A DNA stretch of 16,181 nucleotides from Asanoa sp040654855. GTDB taxonomy: Bacteria; Actinomycetota; Actinomycetes; Mycobacteriales; Micromonosporaceae. Of the stretch, positions 1 through 6,495 are shown piece by piece. A model generated the notes under the pieces. It did not search any database. It had not been told where the DNA came from and was given only the letters and a program-made list of their open reading frames with translations. The first letter of the stretch is position 1. Every line of letters starts with the position of its first letter. Both the position numbers and the translations under genes were made by a program. The stretch covers positions 1 to 16,181 of the forward strand of contig NZ_JBFAIU010000167.1 in assembly GCF_040654855.1 (NCBI RefSeq). The letters are read 5' to 3'.

Positions 1-771
1 GCCGGCCCCCCCCCCCCCGCGCGCCCGCCCGCCGAGGTCCGCGTGCAGGCCCGCCGCGAGGCCGACACGCTGCGCGCCGACGCCGACCGCGAGACAAAGC
101 AGCTGCGCACGGTCACCGCGCACGAGGTCGCCGAGCTCAAGTCGACCGTCGAGCGCGAGGTCGCCACGCTGCGCGCCACCGCCGAGCGGGAGATCACGCA
201 GCTGCGCGCCAAGGCCGGCCGCGAGGCCGAGGAGAAGCGCGCCGAGGCGACCAAGATGCTCAGCGACGCCCGCGACAAGCGCGACAAGGACCTGCAGGCC
301 CTCGCGCTCGAGCTGGCCGAGCGCCGCGAGAAGGCCGAGCGCGAGGAGTCCGAGCGGCACGCCGCTCAGGTCGCGCAGACCCAGAAGCTGGTCGCCGAGG
401 CCGAGGAGCGCGCCCGCGCCGCTGAGGACCGGGCCAAGGAGATCGAGCAGCGCGCCGAGGCACGCCGCGTCGAGTCCGAGCGCACCGCCGCGGAGACCGT
501 CGACCGGGCGCGCAACGCGGCCGACAAGGCGCTCAAGGACGCGCAGTCCGAGGCGCACCGCCACCTCACGGAGGCGCGCACCGAGGCCGAGATCACCACG
601 CAGGCCGCCCGGCGCGAGGTCGAGGACCTCACCCGCCAGAAGGACGCGGTCACCGCGCAGCTCGGCCAGATGCTCTCCGGTCTCGCCGGCATCGTCCCGT
701 CGGTCGCGGCGCCCAAGCAGGAGACCAAGAAGGACAAGGACGCCGAGGACAAGTCGGCGGCCAACGCCTGA
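1..771 (+). CDS. Scy/FilP-like coiled-coil cytoskeletal protein, C-terminal part (5' cut by window)
   Basis: The reading frame is open from base 1 to the TGA at 769-771, so the GTG at 43 is probably an internal valine and the gene begins outside the window. The visible ~245 residues are almost entirely charged and alpha-helical, rich in Glu, Arg, Ala and Lys, with no membrane segment. From base 52 there are about seven 11-residue repeats of the type ERExxxLRAxA. The end switches to a more heptad-like helix (EVEDLTRQKDAVTAQLGQML) and then a short Lys/Asp-rich tail. By recall, this end resembles the C-terminus of Streptomyces FilP/Scy, filament-forming proteins that act with DivIVA at hyphal tips; databases often call them 'cellulose-binding protein'. 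The next gene is a relative, matching the adjacent scy-filP arrangement. Bases 1-33 are a C-rich run that translates to Pro/Ala and do not fit the coiled coil, so they may be an assembly-edge artefact. Confidence 0.75.
   Translation, partial: AGPPPPARPPAEVRVQARREADTLRADADRETKQLRTVTAHEVAELKSTVEREVATLRATAEREITQLRAKAGREAEEKRAEATKMLSDARDKRDKDLQALALELAERREKAEREESERHAAQVAQTQKLVAEAEERARAAEDRAKEIEQRAEARRVESERTAAETVDRARNAADKALKDAQSEAHRHLTEARTEAEITTQAARREVEDLTRQKDAVTAQLGQMLSGLAGIVPSVAAPKQETKKDKDAEDKSAANA
52..282 (+). repeat. Hendecad (11-residue) repeat array, seven copies
   Basis: Seven consecutive 33-bp/11-residue units are readable in register (RREADTLRADA, DRETKQLRTVT, AHEVAELKSTV, EREVATLRATA, EREITQLRAKA, GREAEEKRAEA, TKMLSDARDKR). 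Position 8 is Arg or Lys in all seven and position 11 is mostly small. The array probably continues upstream of the window. The period suggests a straight or slightly right-handed coiled coil. Confidence 0.7.
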
Positions 772-798
772 CCCGCTGCTGGGGCACACGGCTGGCAA

Positions 799-830
799 CA
801 GGCCGCACCGCGCTGACGCGGTGCGGCCTG
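799..830 (+). terminator. Hairpin terminator after the first coiled-coil gene
   Basis: A perfect 14-bp inverted repeat (799-812 with 817-830) closes on a CTGA tetraloop, 27 bp after the stop codon. There is no U-run after it, as is common for actinobacterial terminators. It should insulate the first coiled-coil gene from the next one. Confidence 0.8.
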
Positions 831-850
831 CCGGCGTCTGTGGGCTCGGC

Positions 851-856
851 TAATAT
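851..856 (+). promoter_or_regulatory. Candidate -10 element (TAATAT) for the second coiled-coil gene
   Basis: TAATAT fits the actinobacterial TAnnnT -10 pattern and lies in the only AT-rich patch of this intergenic region, just after the terminator. No convincing -35 hexamer is seen 16-18 bp upstream. Transcription would start near 863, giving a leader of about 90 nt before the ATG at 953. Confidence 0.35.
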
Positions 857-891
857 TGGTCTACTTCCCTCAATTCGACCGCAACAGTCGC

Positions 892-932
892 ACGTCCCGC
901 GATGCGGTGTGTATCGGCGCGGCACGGGACGT
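892..932 (+). promoter_or_regulatory. Inverted repeat in the leader of the second coiled-coil gene
   Basis: ACGTCCCG at 892-899 is the exact reverse complement of CGGGACGT at 925-932. The loop contains a second short pair (CGAT 900-903, ATCG 913-916), and flanking CGC/GCG can extend the outer stem with a two-base bulge. It ends 8 nt before the ribosome-binding site at 941-944. It could be an RNA hairpin affecting translation or a protein-binding site; the sequence alone cannot decide. Confidence 0.35.
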
Positions 933-952
933 TTGCGTGTGAGGATGTGACC

Positions 953-2281
953 ATGTCCAACGGCGCGGAACTGTTCGCTCTGGGTGGCGACGCTTCTACC
1001 CCCCACTTCGAGTCCGCGCTGCGCGGCTACGATCGCCGCCAGGTCGACCGTTACGTCAGCCAGGCCGAGCAGGAGATCGCCGCGCTGCTCGCCGAACGCG
1101 AAGACCGGTTCGGCGAGGTCCACATGCTTTCCGCGCAGGTCGAGCAGCTCCAGGTCGAGCTGGCCGCGGTGCGCCGCGAGGCCGCGAGCATCGACGTCGT
1201 GCGGTTCCGCCACCTCGGGCCGCGGGTCGAGCAGATCCTCGCGCTGGCCGAGGAGCAGGCCGACGAGATCCGCGCCGACGCGCACCGGTCGGTGCAGACC
1301 CAGCGCGACCGGGCCGACAACCTCGTCGACGAGGCACGCGGGCACGCGGCCTCGGCGATCCGCGACTTCGAGCTCGCCCTCGCCGCCCGGCGCGGCGAGG
1401 AGGAGAAGGTCGACGCCAAGCGCCGGGCCGAGTTCGACGCCGAGCTCGCGGCCACCCACGCCGAGATCCAGCGGTTGCACAGCGAGTCCGCCGACATCCT
1501 GACCACCGCCCGCGAGGAGGCCGAGGCCGTGCGTGCCGCGGTCGAGCGGGAGCTGGCCGCGCAGCGCGCCGCCGCCGAGCGCGAGGTCGCCGAGCTGCGT
1601 GCCGCCGCCGGTCGTGAGGTGGCCGCGCTGCGCGCCGAGTCCGACCAGCTGGTCGCCGCGCAGCGGGCGGCGGTCGAGCGGGAGGTCGTCGAGAAGCGGA
1701 CGGCCCTGGAGCGGGAGGACGCCCGGCAGCGGGCCGCGCTCGACGAGTCGGCGGCCGCCCGCCGGGCCGCGATCGACCAGGAGCTGGGCCACCACCGGGC
1801 CGAGCTGGAGCGCCAGATCCGGGAGCGGCAGAGCAGCGCCGAGCACGACTACACCTCCCGCAGCGCGTCCGCGGAACGCGAGCTGACCCAGTGGCGCACC
1901 GGCATCGAGCAGCAGGTGACCGCGCAGCGGGTCGAGGCCGAGCGGTACGCGGCCGAGCTGCGCCGCCAGGCCGAGGAGCACGCGGCGGCGATCCGCCGGC
2001 AACTCGACGACGAGGCCGAGCGGCTGGCCGGCGCCCAGGAGGAGACCGAGTCGGCGCGCAAGCAGCTCGACGAGGTGCGGGCGGAGCTGGCCCGGGCACG
2101 CCAGGCGCTGGCCGAGGCCCGCGCCGCGGCCCCGGCACCCGCGCCCGACCCGGAGGCGAACGGCTCGGCCGAGGTGGGCGCGGCCAACGGCAACGGTAAG
2201 GCCGACGCCGACGCCGAGTCGCTGAAGGCGATCGTCGACGCCGCCGACGAGCAGAAGAGCCGTACGCCCGCCGCCGACTGA
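953..2281 (+). CDS. FilP-like coiled-coil protein with DivIVA-type N-terminal motif
   Basis: The start is the ATG at 953, preceded by GAGG at 941-944 with 8-nt spacing; the in-frame ATG at 902 lies inside a leader inverted repeat and lacks a ribosome-binding site. The product is 442 aa. Residues 23-34 (ALRGYDRRQVDR) match the short motif shared by DivIVA and FilP-type proteins. A following segment, LGPRVEQILALAEEQADEIRADA-like, resembles FilP as I recall it. The middle holds 15 uninterrupted 11-residue repeats (1511-2005), followed by a heptad-like helix and an Ala/Pro/Glu/Asp-rich disordered tail. FilP forms cytoplasmic filaments that stiffen hyphae and interact with DivIVA, and a polar-growth role is inferred here. 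The protein has no signal peptide or membrane helix. It is more certain that this is a structural coiled-coil protein than that it is an orthologue of FilP specifically. Confidence 0.85.
   Translation: MSNGAELFALGGDASTPHFESALRGYDRRQVDRYVSQAEQEIAALLAEREDRFGEVHMLSAQVEQLQVELAAVRREAASIDVVRFRHLGPRVEQILALAEEQADEIRADAHRSVQTQRDRADNLVDEARGHAASAIRDFELALAARRGEEEKVDAKRRAEFDAELAATHAEIQRLHSESADILTTAREEAEAVRAAVERELAAQRAAAEREVAELRAAAGREVAALRAESDQLVAAQRAAVEREVVEKRTALEREDARQRAALDESAAARRAAIDQELGHHRAELERQIRERQSSAEHDYTSRSASAERELTQWRTGIEQQVTAQRVEAERYAAELRRQAEEHAAAIRRQLDDEAERLAGAQEETESARKQLDEVRAELARARQALAEARAAAPAPAPDPEANGSAEVGAANGNGKADADAESLKAIVDAADEQKSRTPAAD
1511..2005 (+). repeat. Hendecad repeat array, 15 copies
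   Basis: Fifteen 33-bp units encode 11-residue repeats in one unbroken register, from REEAEAVRAAV through ERELAAQRAAA and EREVAELRAAA to EEHAAAIRRQL. Position 8 is Arg in 13 of 15 units. Position 4 is usually hydrophobic and position 11 is Ala, Ser, Val, Leu or Ile. Units 2-4 are close in sequence to those of the upstream gene (for example EREVATLRATA there, ERELAAQRAAA here), pointing to common origin. Confidence 0.8.
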
Positions 2282-2392
2282 CCGGCGCGGCCGAACGACT
2301 CCAGTCAGGACGACCGCACGATCGCGGGCATCGGCGTAGTCCGCAAGGTCGGCCACCGGTGCGGCGGTCTCGCGGCCGTCGCGCCGGTCTTG

Positions 2393-2398
2393 TAACGT
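2393..2398 (+). promoter_or_regulatory. Candidate -10 element (TAACGT) for the permease gene
   Basis: TAACGT fits TAnnnT and would place transcription start near 2405, leaving a short leader containing the GAGAGG ribosome-binding site at 2415-2420. No clear -35 sequence accompanies it. Confidence 0.3.
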
Positions 2399-2428
2399 GC
2401 CGGGCCTGACGGGTGAGAGGTGAGCCAG

Positions 2429-3577
2429 GTGAGCGCCGACGATCCGGCCCCCACGGCCGACCAGCAGACGACCGGCGACGAGCCGGTGCCCAGGCCACGG
2501 CCGGCCCCGCCGCCGGAGGCGGACGACGACCAACCGTTCGGGCGCCCCGGGCGGCCGTTCCGGCGCAGCCCGTTCCTGCTCGGCTTCGTCGGCGGGCTCG
2601 GCCTCGTCCTGGCGTACGCCACCTATCTCGCCGTCCGCAACGCGTTCGGCATCCTCGTGCTCATCTTCATCGCGCTGTTTCTGGCGATCGGGCTCAACCC
2701 GGCCGTGGTCAGGCTGCGCAAGCTGGGGTTGCCGCGGACCGGCGCGGTCGCGATCGTCGCGCTCGCGCTCGTGCTGGTGATCGCCGGCGCGATCGGCGCG
2801 CTGGTGCCGCCGCTGGTCACCCAGGTCGGCGACTTCGTCGCGGCGGCGCCCGGCTACATCGAGGCGCTGCAGCGCAACCCCACCATCAACGACCTGGTCG
2901 GTCAGTTCGACCTCGTCAACAAGGCCAAGTCGCTGGCCAGCCCCGACACGCTCGGCCGGGCGCTGGGCGGTGTCTTCGGCGGCGCCAAGCTGATCTTCGG
3001 CACCCTCTTCCAGGTGCTCACCGTGCTGGTGCTCACGATCTACTTCATGGCGTCCTTCGACAAGATGAAGGCGGCGGCGTACGGGCTGGTGCCGCGCTCG
3101 CGCCGGGAGCGGGTCCAGCTGCTCACCGACGAGATCCTCGCCAAGGTCGGTGCCTACATCGTCGGCGCGCTGGCGGTCGCGGTGCTGGCCGGCATCAGTG
3201 CGTTCGTGTTCGCGACGATCGTCGGCCTGGCCTACCCGTTCGCGCTCGCGGTCGTCGTCGCGGTCTGCGACCTGATCCCGCAGATCGGGGCGACCATCGG
3301 CGCGGTCATCGTGACCATCGTGGCGTTCGCCGACTCGCTGACGGTCGGCATCGCCTCCGCGGTGTTCTTCCTCGTCTACCAGCAGGTGGAGAACTACCTC
3401 ATCTACCCGAAGGTGATGCGCCGGTCGGTCAAGGTGAGCGACGTCGCCGCGATCGTCGCGGCCCTGGTCGGCGTCGGCCTGTTCGGCGTCCTCGGCGCCC
3501 TGGTCGCCATCCCGGCGGTGGCCGCGGTCCAGCTCATCGTCCGCGAGGTCGTCATGCCGCGGCAGGAGGCCCGCTAG
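2429..3577 (+). CDS. AI-2E family (PerM-type) membrane transporter
   Basis: I chose the GTG at 2429 because GAGAGG at 2415-2420 then sits 8 nt upstream; the GTG at 2420 is in frame but overlaps that ribosome-binding site. The product is about 382 aa. The first ~45 residues are a Pro/Asp/Arg-rich cytoplasmic extension. Next come hydrophobic helices (FLLGFVGGLGLVLAYATYLA; ILVLIFIALFLAIGLNPAV; a GAVAIVALALVLVIAGAIGALV helix), a soluble loop, and a C-terminal helix bundle. The family signature is visible: DLIPQIGATIGA, then QQVENYLIYPKVMRRSVKVS and GALVAIPAVAAVQ. The family includes quorum-signal exporter TqsA and ion antiporters, so the substrate cannot be assigned here. A beta-helix surface protein follows after a hairpin and a candidate promoter, so co-transcription is unlikely. 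Confidence 0.9.
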   Translation: MSADDPAPTADQQTTGDEPVPRPRPAPPPEADDDQPFGRPGRPFRRSPFLLGFVGGLGLVLAYATYLAVRNAFGILVLIFIALFLAIGLNPAVVRLRKLGLPRTGAVAIVALALVLVIAGAIGALVPPLVTQVGDFVAAAPGYIEALQRNPTINDLVGQFDLVNKAKSLASPDTLGRALGGVFGGAKLIFGTLFQVLTVLVLTIYFMASFDKMKAAAYGLVPRSRRERVQLLTDEILAKVGAYIVGALAVAVLAGISAFVFATIVGLAYPFALAVVVAVCDLIPQIGATIGAVIVTIVAFADSLTVGIASAVFFLVYQQVENYLIYPKVMRRSVKVSDVAAIVAALVGVGLFGVLGALVAIPAVAAVQLIVREVVMPRQEAR

Positions 3578-3593
3578 GTCCGATCCGTCGGAC
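3578..3593 (+). terminator. Short hairpin directly after the permease stop codon
   Basis: GTCCGA (3578-3583) pairs with TCGGAC (3588-3593) across a TCCG loop. A competing pairing, AGGTCC (3576-3581) with GGACCT (3595-3600), overlaps it. No U-run follows. This is a plausible weak terminator, or a mutually exclusive fold. Confidence 0.4.
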
Positions 3594-3604
3594 AGGACCT
3601 AGGG

Positions 3605-3634
3605 TTGTGACCCTTTGCCGGGTCCTTGTAGCGT
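3605..3634 (+). promoter_or_regulatory. Candidate promoter of the beta-helix gene
   Basis: TTGTGA at 3605-3610 (4 of 6 to the TTGACA -35 consensus) is followed after 18 bp by TAGCGT at 3629-3634, which fits TAnnnT. Transcription would begin near 3641, about 60 nt before the chosen GTG at 3700. Confidence 0.35.
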
Positions 3635-3699
3635 CGGTTGCGTTCGCTGCCCGGCGACGCCCAGCGTGGCGTCGTGCCGCGCGAAAACTGGGGGATCTC

Positions 3700-4683
3700 G
3701 TGAGCAACAGCGCCGTCGGCGTCGCGCAGGTGCGCGGACCGGGCGAGCCACCACCGTCGCGCGTCCGCTGGCGCCGGCCGGTCGCGATCGGGCTCGGCGT
3801 GCTCGCGGTCCTGCTGGTCGGCGCCCTGGTGGCGCCGTGGCTGCTGCCCGGCGGCGACGACGCGGAGCCGCCGCCGCTCGCCGCCACCAGGGCTCCCGCG
3901 GCCTCCCCCGGCGTCGCGGTCTCCGCGGACGGCGAGGTGCCCACCCGCTGGCCGGACGCGAGCACCACCGGCGTGCCCGACGACGTCAAGCTGACCAAGG
4001 CCGAGAGCATCGACCTGGTCACCGACGGCGAGGTGGTCACCGGCCTCGACATCGACGGGTGCGTCGACGTGCACGCCCGGAACGTCACGATCCGCCAGTC
4101 GCGGATCACCTGCGACCGCAGGACCTGGGCCGTCCGCACGTTCGACACCACGCAGAACCTCGTGCTGGAGGACGTCGAGATCGACGGCTCGGGCGTCAAC
4201 TCGACGGCCGTCTGCTGCGACAACTACACGCTGCGCCGGGTGGACGTGCACAACGTCATCGACGGGCCGCGGCTGGGCAACAACGTCTCCATCGTGGATT
4301 CCTGGGTGCACGACCTGGCCCGCACCGACAATTCGCACAACGACGCCCTGCAGACCACGGGCGGCACCGCGATGGTGGTCAAGCACAACCGGCTCGAGCC
4401 GTACGACAAGAGCTCGCAGGACCCGTTCAACGCGTGCATCATGGTCGGCTCGACCAACGCGCCGCTGGTCCGCGACCTGGTGGTCGAGGACAACTACTGC
4501 AACGGCGGCAACTACTCGGTCGGCATCCGCGACGACCTCAAGGCGCAGTCGGTCACGTTCCGCCGCAACGTCTTCGGCCGTGACTTCCGCTACGGCGTGG
4601 TCGCCCGCCCGGACCACCCGGGGATCTCCTGGGCCGACACCAACCTGTGGGCCGACACCCGCGAGCCGGTGCTGGAGAAATAG
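3700..4683 (+). CDS. Right-handed parallel beta-helix protein, membrane-anchored or secreted
   Basis: Start GTG at 3700 has GGGGGA at 3690-3695 just upstream; the frame stays open far upstream only as a shadow of the permease gene. The product is 327 aa. A basic stretch (RVRWRR) precedes one hydrophobic helix at about residues 27-49, which is an N-terminal anchor or uncleaved signal. A Pro/Ala linker follows, then RWPDASTTGVPDDVKLT, a lead-in I associate with a common actinobacterial secreted beta-helix family. Repeated rungs follow: GCVDVHARNVTIRQSRI, LVLEDVEIDGSGV, YTLRRVDVHNVIDGPRLGNNVSIVDSWVHDL, HNDALQTTGG, ACIMVGSTNAP, NYCNGGNYSVG. Six cysteines occur in the extracellular part. The fold is that of pectate-lyase-like polysaccharide-active proteins, but no catalytic residues can be assigned, so substrate is unknown. 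It ends 3 bp before the convergent MFS gene. Confidence 0.85.
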   Translation: MSNSAVGVAQVRGPGEPPPSRVRWRRPVAIGLGVLAVLLVGALVAPWLLPGGDDAEPPPLAATRAPAASPGVAVSADGEVPTRWPDASTTGVPDDVKLTKAESIDLVTDGEVVTGLDIDGCVDVHARNVTIRQSRITCDRRTWAVRTFDTTQNLVLEDVEIDGSGVNSTAVCCDNYTLRRVDVHNVIDGPRLGNNVSIVDSWVHDLARTDNSHNDALQTTGGTAMVVKHNRLEPYDKSSQDPFNACIMVGSTNAPLVRDLVVEDNYCNGGNYSVGIRDDLKAQSVTFRRNVFGRDFRYGVVARPDHPGISWADTNLWADTREPVLEK

Positions 4684-4686
4684 TCG

Positions 4687-5925
4687 TCAGGCCGCCGCGA
4701 CGGGCTGTCGGGCGTCCGCCTCCGGCGTGGCGACCGCGGCGGCGAGCGCGTCGTTCGTGACGATCCGCAGGAACGGGACGACCAGGAGCGCGCAGATGAC
4801 GGCGAAGGCGCCGAAGGCGACCCGGTAGCCCAGGGTCTGCGCCAGGACGCCGGCCAGGCCGGCCGCGATCGGGGTGGCGCCCCACCCGACCAGGCGGCTG
4901 GCCGCGTTGAAGCGGCCCAGCATGCCGTCCGGGACCGCCGACTGGATGATGACCCGGGAATTGACCGTCCACATCGTCCCGCCCATGCCGGCGACGAACG
5001 CGGCGACGCCGACCGGCACCGCGGCCGTCACCACCGCGGGCACGGCGACCAGGGCGAACGAGCCCACGATGTCCGCGAACATCGACCACCGGCGGCCGAG
5101 CAGGCGGTTCACCGGACCGACCAGCAGCGCGCCGACCACGCCGCCGGCGCCGAGGGCCGTGAGCAGCAGGCCGAAGCGGCGCTCGTCGAGGCCGAGGGGA
5201 CCGGCCACGGCGTACGCCGGAATCAGTGCCAGCCAGGCGCTCCACGCACCGGCCATCGCGGCGATCAGCAGGGCCATCGTGCGGAGCAGCCGGTTGCGCA
5301 GCAGGAAGCCCAGGCCGTCGCGGATCTCGCGGCCGACCGGCCGGCGCTCGCGTGGCGCGGGCGTGAACACGCCCACGAGCAGGAGCAGCAGGACGACGCC
5401 GGCGACGTAGACCGCGCCGGTCACCCCGAGGGCGAGCGTGAAGCCGGCCGCGACGAGGAACCCGCCGACGGGTGCGCCGACGAAGCCGTTGCAGAGGTAC
5501 TCCGCCGCGGTGATCCGGGCGGTGACGGTCTGCCAGCGGTCGCGCCGGACCGCCGCGGGCACGATCGACGCGCCGGCCGTCAGCGCCACGACCTCGGCCA
5601 CCCCGAGCGCGAGCGCGACGGCGTAGAGCAGTGGAAGCCCGACCAGGCCGGCCAGGAGGGCGGCGAGCAGCACCGCGATCGCGGCGATCCGGGCGACCTC
5701 GGCCGCGACCATCAGCCGGCGCCGGTCGAGCCGGTCGACCAGCACGCCGACGTGCAGGGCGGTCAGCAGCCATGGCAGCGTGAGCAGCACGGCCACGGCG
5801 GCGATCGCGGCGGGCTGGTCGGTGATCCGCACGGCGAGCAGCGGCAACGCCACCTTGGTCACCGCGTCGGCCAGGTTGGTCGCGACGGTGAAGCTGAGCA
5901 GCAACCACTCGTTCCGGCGCACCAT
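4687..5925 (-). CDS. Major facilitator superfamily (MFS) efflux-type transporter
   Basis: The ATG at 5923-5925 has a perfect AGGAGG at 5934-5939 with 8-nt spacing. The 412-aa product has about 12 hydrophobic segments in two halves. The MFS loop 2-3 signature is present as GVLVDRLDRRRLM near residues 59-71, and a second-half counterpart is GPVNRLLGRRWSMF. Residues such as VNSRVIIQSAVPDGMLGRFNAASRLVGWG are typical of the MFS_3/enterobactin-exporter-like group that pumps drugs or siderophores outward. No acyl or siderophore gene is nearby, so the substrate is open. It stands alone on the minus strand, divergent from hisI and convergent with the beta-helix gene. A palindrome in its leader suggests control by a repressor encoded elsewhere. 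Confidence 0.9.
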   Translation of the reverse strand: MVRRNEWLLLSFTVATNLADAVTKVALPLLAVRITDQPAAIAAVAVLLTLPWLLTALHVGVLVDRLDRRRLMVAAEVARIAAIAVLLAALLAGLVGLPLLYAVALALGVAEVVALTAGASIVPAAVRRDRWQTVTARITAAEYLCNGFVGAPVGGFLVAAGFTLALGVTGAVYVAGVVLLLLLVGVFTPAPRERRPVGREIRDGLGFLLRNRLLRTMALLIAAMAGAWSAWLALIPAYAVAGPLGLDERRFGLLLTALGAGGVVGALLVGPVNRLLGRRWSMFADIVGSFALVAVPAVVTAAVPVGVAAFVAGMGGTMWTVNSRVIIQSAVPDGMLGRFNAASRLVGWGATPIAAGLAGVLAQTLGYRVAFGAFAVICALLVVPFLRIVTNDALAAAVATPEADARQPVAAA

Positions 5926-5929
5926 GTCA

Positions 5930-5959
5930 CTAACCTCCTAAGCCCGCTAACCGGTTAGC
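5930..5959 (-). promoter_or_regulatory. Probable operator of the MFS gene: 14-bp palindrome plus a half-site
   Basis: GCTAACCGGTTAGC at 5946-5959 is a perfect palindrome. A further copy of its half-site, CTAACC, lies at 5930-5935 and overlaps the Shine-Dalgarno sequence. The palindrome falls where the transcription start is expected from the -35-like TTGACA at 5984-5989. This is the layout of a TetR-, MarR- or ArsR-type repressor site, but no such regulator gene is in the window. Confidence 0.6.
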
Positions 5960-5983
5960 AGCCTTCAGGAGTAAGTTCGGTGG

Positions 5984-5989
5984 TGTCAA
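5984..5989 (-). promoter_or_regulatory. Consensus -35 hexamer TTGACA upstream of the MFS gene
   Basis: An exact TTGACA on the minus strand reads toward the MFS gene. The expected -10 position (5960-5967) holds only poor matches (TGAAGG or AAGGCT), so the promoter may be weak or need an activator. It lies 25 bp from the palindromic operator. Confidence 0.45.
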
Positions 5990-6138
5990 GGAAAGAGGCA
6001 GGGGAGCGCCCCGCCGGAGAGCAGGAACCCGGGCGGCGCACGGACAAACTACCGCGACGTGAGCCCGAGCACACCCCCTGATTTCGTTCAGATATCCCGG
6101 AATTCAGGTCCCGCTACCGGTACGGAACAATTGGTCGG

Positions 6139-6495
6139 GTGGCCGTACCAGAATCGGGTCTCGACCCGGCGATCGCCGCCCGCCTGAAGCGCACCGCCGA
6201 CGGGCTCGTGCCCGCCGTCGTCCGCCGTCATGACGACGGTGAGGTGCTCATGCTCGCCTGGATGAACGACGACGCGCTGCACCGCACCCTGACCACCGGC
6301 CGGGCCACCTACTGGTCCCGCAGCCGCCAGGAGATCTGGGTGAAGGGCGAGACCTCGGGCCATCACCAGTACGTGAAGTCCGCCGCCCTCGACTGCGACG
6401 GCGACACGATCCTGCTCACCGTCGAACAGGTCGGCCCGGCCTGCCACACCGGCACGCCGACCTGCTTCACCGACGAGCTCCCGGTGCGCGCATGA
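6139..6495 (+). CDS. hisI: Phosphoribosyl-AMP cyclohydrolase
   Basis: HisI opens the purine ring of phosphoribosyl-AMP, the third step of histidine synthesis, in the cytoplasm. The 118-aa length is that of the single-domain (non-fused) enzyme. Signature residues are visible: AWMN at 40-43, TYWSRSRQEIWVKGETSGH at 57-75, the metal-binding acidic cluster LDCDGD at 84-89 and the zinc-type cysteines C86, C102 (ACHTG) and C109 (TCF). The GTG at 6139 is the only reasonable start; the ribosome-binding site is weak (GGAA at 6124-6127). The stop overlaps the trpE start as ATGA (6492-6495), so the two genes are translationally coupled. The other his genes are not in the window. Confidence 0.95.
   Translation: MAVPESGLDPAIAARLKRTADGLVPAVVRRHDDGEVLMLAWMNDDALHRTLTTGRATYWSRSRQEIWVKGETSGHHQYVKSAALDCDGDTILLTVEQVGPACHTGTPTCFTDELPVRA

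Noticed and set aside
650..2533. A 627-codon open frame on the minus strand across the FilP-like gene
   Set aside because: It is the antisense shadow of a strongly GC3-biased gene; the product is low-complexity Gly/Arg/Leu and has no start signal, while the plus-strand gene has clear motifs and a ribosome-binding site.
2413..3699. Upstream extension of the beta-helix frame through the permease gene
   Set aside because: The frame is open only because the permease is read out of frame; the product there is Arg/Gly/Ala-rich noise, and a proper start exists at 3700.
3574..4617. Long minus-strand frame opposite the beta-helix gene
   Set aside because: Shadow of the real gene; no ribosome-binding site and no recognisable protein features.
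6115..6122. TACCGGTA palindrome before hisI, similar to the centre of the MFS operator
   Set aside because: It lacks the flanking symmetric bases of the 14-bp MFS palindrome and is only 8 bp, expected by chance in this composition.
5941..6138. Tryptophan attenuator or T-box upstream of hisI-trpE
   Set aside because: I looked for a short ORF with tandem TGG codons and for paired terminator/antiterminator hairpins and saw neither.
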